DNA of 64,000 nucleotides from Lycium barbarum (lineage: Eukaryota > Streptophyta > Magnoliopsida > Solanales > Solanaceae). The notes under the pieces were generated by a model that saw nothing but the letters and a program-made list of their open reading frames with translations, did no database searches and was not told the origin of the DNA. The translations under genes and the position numbers were made by a program. The stretch lies in assembly GCF_019175385.1 (NCBI RefSeq), contig NC_083344.1, positions 59,830,782 to 59,894,781 on the forward strand, written 5' to 3'. This document shows, in pieces, positions 49,481 through 62,054 of this stretch (position 1 is its first letter; each line of letters opens with the position of its first letter).

Positions 49481-49590
49481 TGAATGTGTAACATATGTGC
49501 TGACCATAAAAAGAAACTCCCCCGAAGCATTTTCAGACCCTATAAGATTAATTTAACATTCGAGGACGAATGTTCTAAAGGGGGGGAGGA
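49481..49590 (+). promoter_or_regulatory. E12 pre-polypurine hairpin and polypurine tract
   Basis: AACATTCG, AGGA, CGAATGTT (49555-49574), then AAAGGGGGGGAGGA (49577-49590) directly before the 3' LTR. Confidence 0.85.
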
Positions 49591-52500
49591 TGTTATATCC
49601 CGTATTTTTGAACCTCGGAGTATCTGCTGGGGTGGGGCCCACACACCGAGATTTTTTTTGGAACATCTGAAAAGTCATATGAATCACATATGTAAAGTTA
49701 AACACAACTCATGAAGTACCCTTGGACCAAATCAAAGTGGAAACCCTCCAAACGAATATTTTTAAGAAAACGTTTTCGGGTGACCTGACTTTGGGGGGGC
49801 AAAAACTGTATTATAAGTTTGGAATTTCGAAAATACCTTGAAATAGAAGTTGTAGATAATTGAATTAGCTTTCCATCCATAGGTCGTGGGTTCCCAGGTG
49901 ACGTTGGTACAAGGAGTTATGAACGGTTTAAGGTCGAATGGTCAGTGGGCTAGGCTAGGCCCAACTCGGGACCAACCGAGTTGGCCCAAAAAAAAAAAAA
50001 AATTAGGCCCAATGTTTAAGGGGTGGCCGGCCAAGTGAGGCCCAACCCATGGCTTTAATGAGTATTTCCATGTGCTAATTAATTATAAAGGGATCAATAT
50101 CCCTTAGAAGGTTCAAGAGACTTAGAAGAGAAAGAAGAGCAAAACAAGAGCAAAAAAAGAAGACCATTTCGGGTTTGAGGTGCAAAAATTCACCACCAAA
50201 AATCTTGCTCCTAAAATTTTTCTTTTGTGGTTTTCCTACTAAGTTAAGGTTCCTTTGTAACTTGGTATAGTTGGATTGGAGTGGGGAGCATTAGAATCAC
50301 CAAAGTGATCACATCTCCAAGTGAAGAAGACTTGAAGAAAAGGTAAGAATTTCTACCTTTTTATTGTGTTATGAAGTTTTGATTGTGTTGTAGTATATAG
50401 AAATGTGTTGATTGTATGGAAAAATGGAAGTTTGCAAAGTGGGTGTGTGTTGTAGGTGTCTAGCCGTGGGTATGCACAATTGTATAGCCACAATGTGTTG
50501 AATTTATGTTATATTCTAGTTGTGATTGTGATGAAATGCATATGGGAATTGAAAGTTGGATGAATTTAGTTGATATTGGAAAAAATAGGCATATGGCCGT
50601 AGGGTGTATATGGTTTGGGATAGAAAGGTTGTTTAGTGTGTTAAAGTGTTGTTGTGATGTTTGTAATGTAAATGAAGTTAGAATGATATAAGTTTGTATT
50701 GAATTGGAATGTAGAAACTTATGTCGTTTTAGTATGATTTTCCGACATTAAGGAAATGAAGTTGTTTGGTTGCTAATAGTGATGATCATTGATGAATTTG
50801 GAAGTTGGAAACTTGTTATGAAGTTGTATGCCAAAGATTTGATGTTTTGCATAAGTTATGACTTTGGCGGAAAGTTGTATATTATGTATATCGAGTGTAT
50901 ATCTTGAGGAAAACGATATGAAATGTTTCTAGAACTATATGGTGATGATCATGATTGTTGTTGAATGTGAAATTATTGATCTTAGTTGAAAGTTGGGTTG
51001 AATTGAAGATTATGTCAACTTGTGAGAAAAATGACTAGTTGAAGGATATTTATGTTTTTAATGTTCATTGTTGATATTGATGTTGTCGTTTGGGTTGTTG
51101 TTGATGATTTCTACCCGAGTTGAATTCTCGGGGTGCTATATGTATAGGGGAAGTGCTGCCGAAATTTCGGTAGCCAAATATGCATTAAGTTGAAACTTTG
51201 GTATTCATAGCTTACAATTGGTAAACTTGACCAATTGCAGTTTTTCGACGAAACGGGAAGTGAGTTTGGAAAGGCTTAAGGAGCGTGAATGGTATGTAAA
51301 GCAACCCCAATTCTTCCCTTGGCATGCCCCTAGTGTGTTAGGGTCGGATCCGGGCCTCGAAGGACCTCTTGGCCCTCGGAATCCGCAAGACAAAATTTCA
51401 GTTTTTCCTTCAGTAGAATTGAACCATTTTGATACGCTTTTTCTGAAATTATGCAATTTTGCTCTAAATTATTCAGAAAGTCATAGAATGTTTGTATAAC
51501 CTTTTTAGGTGATACTATATGCTTAGAGGGCCCAATTTGAGCCCGCCGCCTTGTTTGTCCCAAGGCGGGCCCGCTATTTACGGTTTTGCCCCTAATGTGT
51601 TAAAGCTTCCTTTTTAAGCGATTTTTGAAAGAAATGTTTTAATTACCCTACTAATCGCTTAACGAATATTATTTTAAATATTCTGTTAAATATTATAAAT
51701 TATTTTGACACTCGGAATGACTTCGAGAAAGTTATACTTCTGTAATTTATTATGATTCCGTCCGACCCCATTGGATTTGTTTGTCTTTGATACGCTTCAT
51801 CGAGTCTTTGAAAACATTTATTATATTTTTAAATTGCATTAGTCTCTCACTACTCCATTCGTGGATGTCCCAATGTTTCCCACACTGAGCCTGGGCCAGG
51901 ATATGTTGTCAAGCGTAATTCTCTGCATTGTTCGCCGCGTCCCGATGTGAGGGGGCAGGTATACGCGTACATGGGTCTGTGGAGTATGATGTGCCATGTC
52001 CGCCTATTCTGTTCTGATCTGTTATGGCCATTTTGATATGACATTATATGATACGGGGCCACGCCCCTTTTTCTGATTCCTCTGTATAGTGGCACCAGCG
52101 TCGGGAGGGTGGCCACATTCTGTCTGCCGAGTCTCGTGGCAGGGACCGGATATGATATGATATGACATATGTTTCTGTACGCATTCTGTCTGTTTTGGAA
52201 ATATGCATTTGACACTCTGGATTCTGTACTCATTTTCTGTAACCATTATGATTTGACTTCTGTGATTCCGCTTTACATATTCAGTACATATTTTGTACTG
52301 ACCCCCTTTCTTCGGGGGCTGCGTTTTCATGCCGCGCAGGTACAGACGACAAGTTTGCTGATCCACACGTTTAGGATCCCGTTTCTGCTATTTTGGGGCG
52401 CTCTCTTCTTCAGAGCCCATCTTTTGGTACAGTCTGTCACTGTTATCTGGATATGTATATTGTTCTGGGTATGACGGGGCCCTGTCCCGTCTTATGATTA

Positions 52501-52746
52501 TGATATGTTCTGTAGAGGTCTGTGGATACATCTGTGTGGGTTCTGTACATATGTTTGGGATGTTTTGGTTTTATGACAGCCTTATCGGCTTCTGTGTGCC
52601 AAGTCTGCTTTTCTGCTAAATTCTGTAGCATCCACTAATGTTGCTATTATATTACATTATTTTGATAATATGCTAAATTGGGTATCGGGTACGTATAGGT
52701 GTCGAGCTAGGGCACTGGTCGCGGCCCACGGAGTTGGGTCGTGACA
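49591..52746 (+). repeat. E12 3' LTR
   Basis: 3156 bp. It differs from the 5' LTR mainly by loss of about 23 bp near 51755, a longer A-run (49988-50001) and scattered substitutions. Confidence 0.93.
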
Positions 52747-53524
52747 GAATAAGTGTGCGATAAAGAGGCTAACATTAGTAAAATCTTCTTAAATGTAGAC
52801 TTGCGAGCTCGGACGCATAAGCGTAGCCAATAGGAGGTTCAACAGGTATGTAAGGGTCGTCCCTTTCTTTCAAAGGCATGATTCCTATGGTATGATTTCA
52901 TAAATGTTCCCGTAACCTTCTTGTCTTCAAAACCCAAAAGTCTACGGTTCTTAAAGTTTCTCATGATGTCTAGGACAAGAATGATTTTATGATGGTGACA
53001 ACGATAAGGATGATTTTGTGTGTATGATTTCAAGCGAATATGAAAATGTGGAGCTACTTCTAGATGTTCTCAATTTTATCCACTGACGATGACTCTACTT
53101 TTAAAGGCTCCAAACTGTATGTGAAGCTAACCCTTCTTTCTTTTTGGCATGATCTTTATAAAAAAAATAGACGACGAGCATGTGACTTTAAAGAAGTTCC
53201 TATTCTTAGAAACACTAGGATGGCTAATGTTCTTGATTCCCAGAACTTACTTCATTATGTCTTGATACGTGTCTATGATTCCTGAAGTCTATTTGATATA
53301 TTCCATAGTGACATTCGAAGGATACTTGATATGACTATTGTCTTGATTATCAAATGATGGTTCATTTTGACTATTCTATTGAGTCTCAGATATGACTTAG
53401 TTTGCATATGGTTGCTCACTACACTGCTCATGCATGCCTCAATGTATCTTTCACCGAGTCCCGGGCCGGGGTACGTTCTCGTGCACAGTTTCACTGCATT
53501 GTTCACCGAGTCCCTCACTAGATG
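52747..53524 (+). repeat. E10 5' LTR, segment 3
   Basis: Starts with the second GAATA copy. It contains an exon-like segment 52799-52845 (47 nt, between AAATGTAG and GTATGTAAGG), the homologue of 42911-42961. Later it matches E9 (ggctaatgttcttgatt at 53221). E13 interrupts it after AGATG (53520-53524). Confidence 0.8.
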
Positions 53525-55018
53525 TGTTATATCCCGTACTTTCGCGCGTTCGGGAAAATTTGAAATGACTTTGATTTGTAAGGAATACGGTCATATGTTG
53601 ATTGGAATTCACATATGTGTGTGTTGATCATGAAAAGTATTGGTGTGGAAATACGGAGGAAGGCCAAGGGCAAAAATTGGAATTTTGGAAATTAGTTTCG
53701 GGAATTACAAAATACGGACTACATCAATTGGGCTAAAAAACAAATAGGAAAAGAGGCCCAAATGGCATGGGGTGGCCGGCCATATGCTTGGCCCAAGCCC
53801 CAAATATTAAGTCATGTGTTCAAATTAATAAAAAGGGGCCAATTATTCATTAAAATCCCCTAGAACTTTCAAGAGATAATGAGAGAAGTAAAGAAACAAA
53901 GAAGAAGAGAAACAAAGGGGAGCATTTCGGCCAACCCATGGGAATTTGACCATGAGAAATCTGGTTCTAAAAATCTTTTTCTTGTGGTATTCCTACTAAT
54001 TCAAGGGTCCTCTACAACATGGTATAATTATTTCAGAAGATAAGTCGTTCGTTTCATCAATTTAACACTTGAGCCAAGTGAAGAAGTTTGGAGAAAAAGG
54101 TAAGAATCCATCCCTTTTTATTATGTTATGGAGCTTTGTTCATGTTGTGGAATGTAGGAATGAGTAGAAACTATGAAAATATGGAAGTTTGTATGGTATT
54201 TATATATATGCTTGTGTGGCCGTGTGGGTGCCTTGATGTATAGCCAACATGAATTGAATTTTATGTTGTAGTCTAGTTGTGGTTATGATAGAAATTATAT
54301 TGGAAATGAAAGTTGAATGAATTCGACGGAAATTGGAAATATGGAATGTAGCCGTGTGGTGTTGTGTTGATGGTGGAGGATAAATTAAATTTCCTTAGTA
54401 TGATGATTGTGTTGTTGTGAAGTGAATGGAAGAAAAATGGTTCTTGTTGTTATGGAAAGTTTGTTGTTAAGTTGTTGTAGGAAATATGCAACTTTATTGT
54501 AGTTTATGTATATATGGAAATGAAAGTGGTAAGGTGCAAATCATGATATTCATTAATGAAATTGGAAGGTAAGAATGCATTATGAACGATTATGTTGAAG
54601 ATTGGAAATTTTAGATGAATTATGGTTTTGGTGAAAAGTTTGTATATCGTGTATACCTTGTGAATATATTATAGAAAGGATATGAAATGCTTCCTGTTTG
54701 TGTTGTAATGATCATGACTAATGATGAATATGAAAATATTAAGATTGGTTTGGAAGTGTAAGGTCGAAATGAAAGATATTGTGTTATGTCGGAAAGATGG
54801 CTAGTTACGCCGTATTGTGTATTTTGTAGTACTTGTTGTTGTTGTTAATGTTGTTGTTGGATTGTTGGGTTGCTGTTGTTGATATATTAAGCCGAGCTAA
54901 GTCTCGGGGATGTTATATGTATAGGGGAAATGCTGCCGAAATTTCGGTAGGCAAGTATGTGCTTAAGTTGGATTCTTAAGGCTTGAATTTGACAATTGGT
55001 AAAAGTGACCATTTGCAG

Positions 55019-55069
55019 ATCTTGGACGAATCGGGAATCGAATTCGAGCGAGCGAAAGGCGCAGCCAAG
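55019..55069 (+). other. 51-nt exon-like segment in E13 LTR
   Basis: Between CCATTTGCAG and GTATGTAAAG; the corresponding segment is present in the 3' LTR near 60227-60275. Confidence 0.5.
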
Positions 55070-56300
55070 GTATGTAAAGTTGTCCCTTTCCTTCTTATGG
55101 CATGTCCTAGGTGTACTAGGCTTGAATTTGAGCCTTGGGGATTATTCTGTTCGTAGAAATCGAGTTTGATTTTGGGCACTATTCATTCAGTAAGATTGAA
55201 TCACCTTTCTTATAATTTGTCCTTAAAGTAAACTTTGAGTATGTAACTCTCCTAAACGGAGTCGGTATGCTTCCAAATGATTATGGACGACCTCATAAGG
55301 TCTATTATCGGTAATTTATGTACGCCGCCCTGAGTGGGTCCGAGGTGGGCCCACAAGGCTTGATACTTTCTGTATAACTTTAATTACCTTGTTTCTGTCC
55401 GATCTTCTCAGACAACTTATGGACTAATATTTTATCCATCATATGACAGGAGCTATGCCTATTTTTATAAATCTGACCAAATGCTTTTGACATCTGGAAA
55501 TCTGATTCTGGTAATAATCTGTCGTGCCATCCCAAGCGACATATATGCGTATGTTATGATTATTTGTCCGAATATTTTGATTCGACCTGCCATTTGGCCT
55601 ACTTCAGTTCCATTGAGTCTATATGATGATCTGTGTGTATGTGGTTTCTCATTAATCTGTTCGTGGACGCCTCAATGCTTCTTTCACTGCGCCCGGGCCA
55701 GGTTCTGTTATCGTGCACATTCCACTGCATTGTTCACCGCGTCCCTCGGTGTGCGGGCCGGGATCTGTTTACATCTGTATGTGATATTATGTTGTGTGTA
55801 TGGGGATGGCGGCCAGGATGGCATATGATCTGATCTGTCTGTCCACCGCGTCCCGTACTAAGAGGGTCGGGTTCTGTTACCGCGTCCCTCATGAGAGGGC
55901 CGGGATCTGTATGTATGTATGTATGTATATGCTATCTGCATCTGTATAAGCATATGACTCTGTATGACTCTGCATGCATGATTCTGTCCGGTACATTTCT
56001 GTCCGTCCGTCTGGATTGTGATTCTGTCCGTCACACTTCGGTATGTCCGATTGAGTTACGATTCTGCCTGTTACGCTTCTGGTAATCTAACCCGGACCAT
56101 GATTCAGTCTGCTACACTTCTGTACCTCTGGCTCTGATTATGATTATGACAGTCACGTTCTGTGCCCCTGATCCGTACGATGATTCTGCCAACTCAACTC
56201 TGTATTTCTGTTTCGGGTTCTGGTTCGATTCTGTCCGCTATATTTCTGTACTTCTGGTTCGGATTATGATTATATTTGTTATATTTTCGCTTTACATACT

Positions 56301-56338
56301 CGGTACATTTTCCGTACTGACCCCCTGTTCTTTGGGGG
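56301..56338 (+). promoter_or_regulatory. double hairpin in E13 LTR
   Basis: CGGTAC, 7 nt, GTACTG. The second base has changed from A to G, leaving a G-U pair. CCCCC/GGGGG follows. Confidence 0.6.
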
Positions 56339-56755
56339 CTGCGTTTCATGCCGCGCAGGTACTCCCAGACGAGCTGAAGTTATTACAGAAGATGATCCAG
56401 CGGAGTTGGCAAGCTCCATTTGCTCCTGGAGTGCTGCCGAGTCAGAGTTTGTATGTTACGGTTCTGGATTTATGTTAGAGACTTTGCAGACAGTGTCGTG
56501 GGTTGTGGTTGTCAGTCTGTAAGCGGCTCCATCAGCCGATATATCGGTCTGTGCTATGCATCGCATTCTGCATGATTACGGATCTGTTCAGCTTGAAAGA
56601 ATATTTCTGAAAAAAATAAATTATTATGTATTTTACCCTATTTGTCTTGAAAGGTTTGATGCGATTTCATATGCAGTAGGAGTCTGAGGGTTCGCTCGGC
56701 CCTAAGTAAGGGTCGGGTGCCCATCACACCCTAGTGAGGACGGGGTGTGACAGAG

Positions 56756-56851
56756 TGGTATCAGAGCAGGTCTGTCCTAGGGGTTGTCTGCAAAGTCGTG
56801 TCCGGTAGAGTCTTGTTTATAGGTGTGTAGCGCGCCACACTTATAGACAGG
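56756..56851 (+). promoter_or_regulatory. primer site and post-primer stem-loop of E13
   Basis: Primer site 56756-56767. Arms CTTGTTTATAGGTGTG (56812-56827) and CACACTTATAGACAGG (56836-56851), loop TAGCGCGC: 13 Watson-Crick and three G-U pairs, no mismatch. Confidence 0.85.
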
Positions 56852-57256
56852 AGGCTACGTGCATTTAGGGATTGTTGACCTTCTTTCTGTCTCAGATCGT
56901 GCGATAGAGCCAAGTTATAGGGAACGCAATTCCATCTGTAAGCCTCGCCTGCGACGGTAAGAGGCAAATAACGATATGGAAAAGCCAGAAGGGCAAGTTT
57001 GGAAATATTCGTTCTATTACCTGAAACCGAAAGTTCTGGGCGGCGAGGATGTGACATATAGCCGTATGCTCTGTAAGGTACTGTTGGTAATTGCTGCGTA
57101 CGGATTTTGAATGATGAGAATTTGTAAAGGTGGTACGGAAGACCGAAAAGGACAAAACGGTAATTGTAAAAGGAAGGACGTGTTACGGAAAGTGTTTCGG
57201 AATCTGTAAGACCTCGACTAGCCCGAAATCATGTAATAAGGGCCATATGAGAAAGC
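56852..57256 (+). other. E13 internal region before the 5S-like segment
   Basis: Conserved leader block through ATCGTGCGATAGAGCC (about 56897-56912), then non-coding sequence. 57175-57256 is shared with E4 and E10 directly upstream of their 5S-like segments. Confidence 0.6.
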
Positions 57257-57360
57257 GGATGCGATTATACCGGCTTTAAGGCACCAAATTCCACCACAGT
57301 TTCGAGGTTAAGCGTGCTCAGGCGGGAGCAATTTCAGGATGGGTGACCCCCCTGGGAAGT
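57257..57360 (+). pseudogene. 5S rRNA-derived sequence in E13
   Basis: 104 nt aligning with 5S rRNA from its first base (GGATGCGAT-ATACC) to CTGGGAAGT. GGTTAAGCGTGCT and AGGATGGGTGACC are intact. No terminator T-run follows directly. Confidence 0.9.
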
Positions 57361-58730
57361 ATGTCAGAATTTTATATATTCCGATATAAGATACGAATGG
57401 AAAGCTAAAATGGCCTGAGTGGAATTAGAATATACGAGATGGTTGGAGACCATAAAAGGGCCACACAACACGCAATCAGTTAGATTAGAGAAGAAACAGA
57501 AAGAACGCTACAACTTTGGAATTAGAATAGGCTTGAACGATGTTTGGAGGTAATGTGTGGCCTAGCTGAAAATAATTATGTATGCACATATGAATGTGTA
57601 TGATGCCTTATCTGTGATTTTACTAATGAATACGTGTGTCCCCGCGACCGGTGCTAGAATGCGAAAGGCACCAATCGAATAAGGGTGCTGGAATCCAAGT
57701 GACAATAGCAAGGGTAAATGGTGCGAATGTTATGAGGTAGGCTGTTGTTATTTTCTCTATTTGTTAAGACTGGAAGGTTCCAGTACAATGATATTTGGAA
57801 AGGAAAGAGAGTAAGTAAAGGAAAAGAAAAAGGGTCAAACATTGGAAGGAAGCGAAAGGTAGGAAACATGACCGAGCAGAACCTTCAGAAAAGGAACGAC
57901 GGGTAAAGCACAGAACTATTTGGACAAACTGTAAGTATGGACACGTGAAGAAGGAAAAAAATGTGGTTATATGAAAGAGGGAAAAGTGTGTGAGGTTTGA
58001 AAATTGACTTAAGCAAGCGAGACCAAAGGAATCGTGACCACGACAAGAAATATGAAGTGAGAAATGGAATGGAAGGGCTCTGTGACAATGATGGGAGAAT
58101 TAAAATCCCGAAAGGTATATAAGGAAATAGATGGCGTGGTTAAGAAGAATCACGAGTAAGTGAGTCAAATAAGTGAAAAGGATAATAGTGGGTGAAAAGT
58201 TGTAGGAATATTGATAAGAACGGTAGGGGTAGAAAAAACCTATGGTAGGAAGTTTAGGTATGTTATGCGTAGAGTTCGGAAGTAAGACGAGAAATGAAAT
58301 ATAATCGAAAACGAGGATACTCTAAGATTGTGACATATAAAGGACCCCTTAACATGTCGGCACACTAAAAGGATAATGGAGAGAATGATAAGGACTAAAA
58401 GGATATTTCGGACGATGACGACTATTGTATCTATGTTTGGTTTGAAATTTCTTGAAAGAAAGACGGAACACAGCGTCTGTGAAAGAGCGAAAAGGATTCA
58501 TCGGTTACTAGAATATAGTTCATGGCCCAATGACTGTGTGGGATATGAGAAAATACGCTATGAAAGTATATGAATCAGTGAAGTGAATAATTACTCAATC
58601 ATATTTGTAAAGAACCCACATTGGAGAGTTAACAAACGATAACTATAGAGAGAAACCACCCCGAAGTGGCACGAGACCCCCCTAAGGTCAGTTGAACATT
58701 CGAGGACGAATGTTCTAAAGAGGGGGAGGA
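57361..58730 (+). other. E13 internal 3' region, hairpin and polypurine tract
   Basis: Purine-rich non-coding sequence. At 58694-58715 lies GAACATTCG, AGGA, CGAATGTTC (9-bp arms), then the polypurine tract to 58730. The small antisense frames here have no support. Confidence 0.7.
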
Positions 58731-61700
58731 TGTTATATCCCGTACTTTCGCGCGTTCGGGAAAATTTGAAATGACTTTGATTTGTAAGGAATAAGGTCAT
58801 ATGTTGATTGGAATTCACATATGTGTGTGTTGATCATGAAAAGTATTGGTGTGGAAATACGGAGGAAGGCCAAGGGCAAAAATTGGAATTTTGGAAATTA
58901 GTTTCGGGAATTACAAAATACGGACTACATCAATTGGGCTAAAAAAAAATAGGAAAAGAGGCCCAAATGGCATGGGGTGGCCGGCCATATGCTTGGCCCA
59001 AGCCCCAAATATTAAGTCATGTGTTCAAATTAATAAAAAGGGGCCAATTATTCATTAAAATCCCCTAGAACTTTCAAGAGATAATGAGAGAAGTAAAGAA
59101 ACAAAGAAGAAGAGAAACAAAGGGGAGCATTTCGGCCAACCCATGGGAATTTGACCATGAGAAATCTTGTTCTAAAAATCATTTTCTTGTGGTATTCCTA
59201 CTAATTCAAGGGTCCTCTACAACATGGTATAATTATTTCGGAAGATAAGTCGTTCGTTTCATCAATTTAACACTTGAGCCAAGTAAAGAAGTTTGGAGAA
59301 AAGGGTAAGAATCCATCCCTTTTTTATTATGTTATGGAGCTTTGTTCATGTTGTGGAATGTAGGAATGAGTAGAAACTATGAAAATATGGAAGTTTGTAT
59401 GGTATTTATATATATGCTTGTGTGGCCGTGTGGGTGCCTTGATGTATAGCCAACATGAATTGAATTTTATGTTGTAGTCTAGTTGTAGTTATGATAGAAA
59501 TTATATTGGAAATGAAAGTTGAATGAATTCGACAGAAATTGGAAATATGTAATGTAGCCGTGTGGTGTTGTGTTGATGGTGGAGGATAAATTAAATTTCC
59601 TTAGTATGATGATTGTGTTGTTGTGAAGTGAATGGAAGAAAAATGGTTCTTGTTGTTATGGAAAGTTTGTTGTTAAGTTGTTGTAGGAAATATGCAACTT
59701 TATTGTAGTTTATGTATATATGGAAATGAAAGTGGTAAGGTGCAAATCATGATATTCATTAATGAAATTGGAAGGTAAGAATGCATTATGAACGATTATG
59801 TTGAAGATTGGAAATTTTAGATGAATTATGGTTTTGGTGAAAAGTTTGTATATCGTGTATACCTTGTGAATATATTATAGAAAGGATATGAAATGCTTCC
59901 TATTTGCGTTGTAATGATCATGACTAATGATGAATATGAAAATATTAAGATTGGTTTGGAAGTGTATGGTCGGAATGAAAGATATTGTGTTATGTCGGAA
60001 AGATGGCTAGTTATGCCATATTGTGTATTTTGTAGTACTTGTTGTTGTTGTTAATGTTGTTGTTGGATTGTTGGGTTGCTGTTGTTGATATATTAAGCCG
60101 AGTTAAGTCTCGGGGATGTTATATGTATAGGGGAAATGCTGCCTAAATTTCGGTAGGCAAGTATGTGCTTAAGTTGGATTCTTAAGGCTTGAATTTGACA
60201 ATTGGTAAAAGTGACCATTTGCAGATCTTGGACGAATCGGGAATCGAATTCGAGCGAGCGGAAGGCGCAGCCAAGGTATGTAAAGCTGTCCCTTTCCTTC
60301 TTATGGCATGTCCTAGGAGTACTTGGCTTGAATTTGAGCCTCGGGGATTATTCTGTTCGTAGAAAATCGAGTTTGATTTTGGGCACTATTCATTCAGTAA
60401 GATTGAATCACTTTTCTTATAATTTGTCCTTAAAGTAAACTTTGAGTATGTAACTCTCCTAAACGGAGTCGGTATGCTTCCAAATGATTATGGACGACCT
60501 CATAAGGTCTATTATCCGTAATTTATGTACGCCGCCCTGAGTGGGTCTGAGGTGGGCCCACAAGGCCCGATACTTTCTGTATAACTTTAATTACCTTGTT
60601 TCTGTCCGATCTTCTCAGACAACATCTGGACTAATATTTTGTCCATTATATGACAGGCGCTATGCCTATTTTTATAAATCTGACCAAATGCTTTTGACAT
60701 CTGGAAATCGGATTCTGGTAATAATCTGTCGCGCCATCCCAAGCGACATATATGCGTATGTTATGAATATTTGTCCGAATATTTTGATTCGACCTGCCAT
60801 TTGGCCTACTTCAGTTCCATTGAGTCTGTATGATGATCTGTGTGTATGTGGTTTCTCATTAATCTGTTCGTGGACGCCTCAATGCTTCCTTCACTGCGCC
60901 CGGGCCAGGTTCTGTTATCGTGCACATTCCACTGCATTGTTCACCGCGTCCCTCGGTGTGCGGGCCGGGATCTGTTTACATCTGTATGTGATATTATGAT
61001 GTGTGTATGGGGATGGCGGCCAGGATGGCATATGATCTGATCTGTCTGTCCACCGCGTCCCTTACTAAGAGGGCCGGGTTCTGTTACTGCATCCCTCATG
61101 AGAGGGTCGGGATCTGTATGTATGTATGTATATGCTATCTGCATCTGTATAAGCATATGACTCTGTATGACTCTGCATGCATGATTCTGTTCGGTACATT
61201 TCTGTCCGTCCGTCCGGATTATGATTCTGTCCGTCCGTCTGGATTGTGATTCTGTCCGACACACTTCGGTCTGTCCGATTGAGTTACGATTCTTTCTGTT
61301 ACGCTTCTGGTAATCTGACTCGGACCATGATTCAGTCTGCTACACTTCTGTACCTCTGGCTCTGATTATGATTATGACAGTCACGTTCTGTGCCCCTGAT
61401 CCGTACGATGATTCTGCCAACTCAACTCTGTATTTCTGTTTCGGGTTCTGGTTCGATTCTGTCCGCTATATTTCTGTACTTCTGGTTTGGATTATGATTA
61501 TATTTGTTATATTTTCGCTTTACATACTCGGTACATTTTCCGTAGTGACCCCCTGTTCTTCGGGGGCTGCGTTTCATGCCGCGCAGGTACTCCCAGATGA
61601 GCTGAAGTTATTACAGAAGATGATCCAGCGGAGTTGGCAAGCTCCATTTGCTCCTGGAGTGCTGCCGAGTCAGAGTTTGTATGTTACGGTTCTGGATTTA

Positions 61701-61978
61701 TGTTAGAGCCTTTGCAGACAGTGTCGTGGGTTGTGGTTGTCAGTCTGTAAGCGGCTCCATCAGCCGATATGTCGGTCTGTGCTATGCATCGCATTCTGCA
61801 TGATTACGGATCTGTTCAGCTTCAAAGAATATTTCTGAAAAAAAAATTATTATGTATTGTACCCTATTTGACTTGAAAGGTTTGATGCGATTTCATGTGC
61901 AGTAGGAGTCTGAGGGTTCGCTCGGCCCTAAGTAAGGTTCGGGTGCCCATCACACCCTAGTGAGGACGGGGTGTGACA
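58731..61978 (+). repeat. E13 3' LTR
   Basis: 3248 bp, partner of 53525-56752. The palindrome has one change (CCTAAATTTCGG). Confidence 0.92.
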
Positions 61979-61993
61979 AGAGGGCCGGGATAC

Positions 61994-62054
<61 letters not shown>

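Larger units (their letters stand above)
41264..52746 (+). mobile_element. E12: Tekay/Del chromovirus with broken gag-pol
   Basis: 11.5 kb with a perfect duplication GAATA (41259-41263, 52747-52751). The LTRs are 41264-44440 and 49591-52746, with about two dozen differences by eye (under 1%). Initiator-Met primer site at 44445, polypurine tract at 49577-49590. It encodes gag, protease, RT, RNase H, integrase and a C-terminal chromodomain in the Ty3 order. Three lesions disable it: TAG in gag (45502-45504), a frameshifting deletion between protease and RT (about 46450), and one in the integrase zinc finger (about 48310). It is the only element here able in principle to have supplied proteins to the non-autonomous relatives. 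Confidence 0.93.
53525..56752 (+). repeat. E13 5' LTR
   Basis: 3228 bp. Donor-like AAAAAGGTAAG (GT at 54100), palindrome 54935-54946, exon-like segment 55019-55069, degenerate repeat array about 55970-56270, double hairpin 56301-56338, terminal inverted repeat TCACACCC/GGGTGTGA (56724-56750). Confidence 0.92.
53525..61978 (+). mobile_element. E13: non-autonomous long-LTR retrotransposon
   Basis: 8.45 kb, of which 6.5 kb is LTR (53525-56752 and 58731-61978; about 1.5% different by eye). Flanking duplication AGATG/AGAGG, one mismatch. The 2.0-kb internal region has the primer site, stem-loop, 5S-like segment, pre-polypurine hairpin and polypurine tract, but no ORF worth reporting. Related to E4 by LTR ends and internal sequence. 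Confidence 0.9.

Noticed and set aside
55481..56478. Plus-strand Cys-rich ORFs in the E13 LTRs
   Set aside because: They coincide with TCTG-rich repeat arrays, and frame and composition follow the repeat.
57257..57360. A functional 5S rRNA gene
   Set aside because: Many substitutions in the 5' half, no 3' end after GGGAAGT, no T-run terminator, and always in the same place within retrotransposons.
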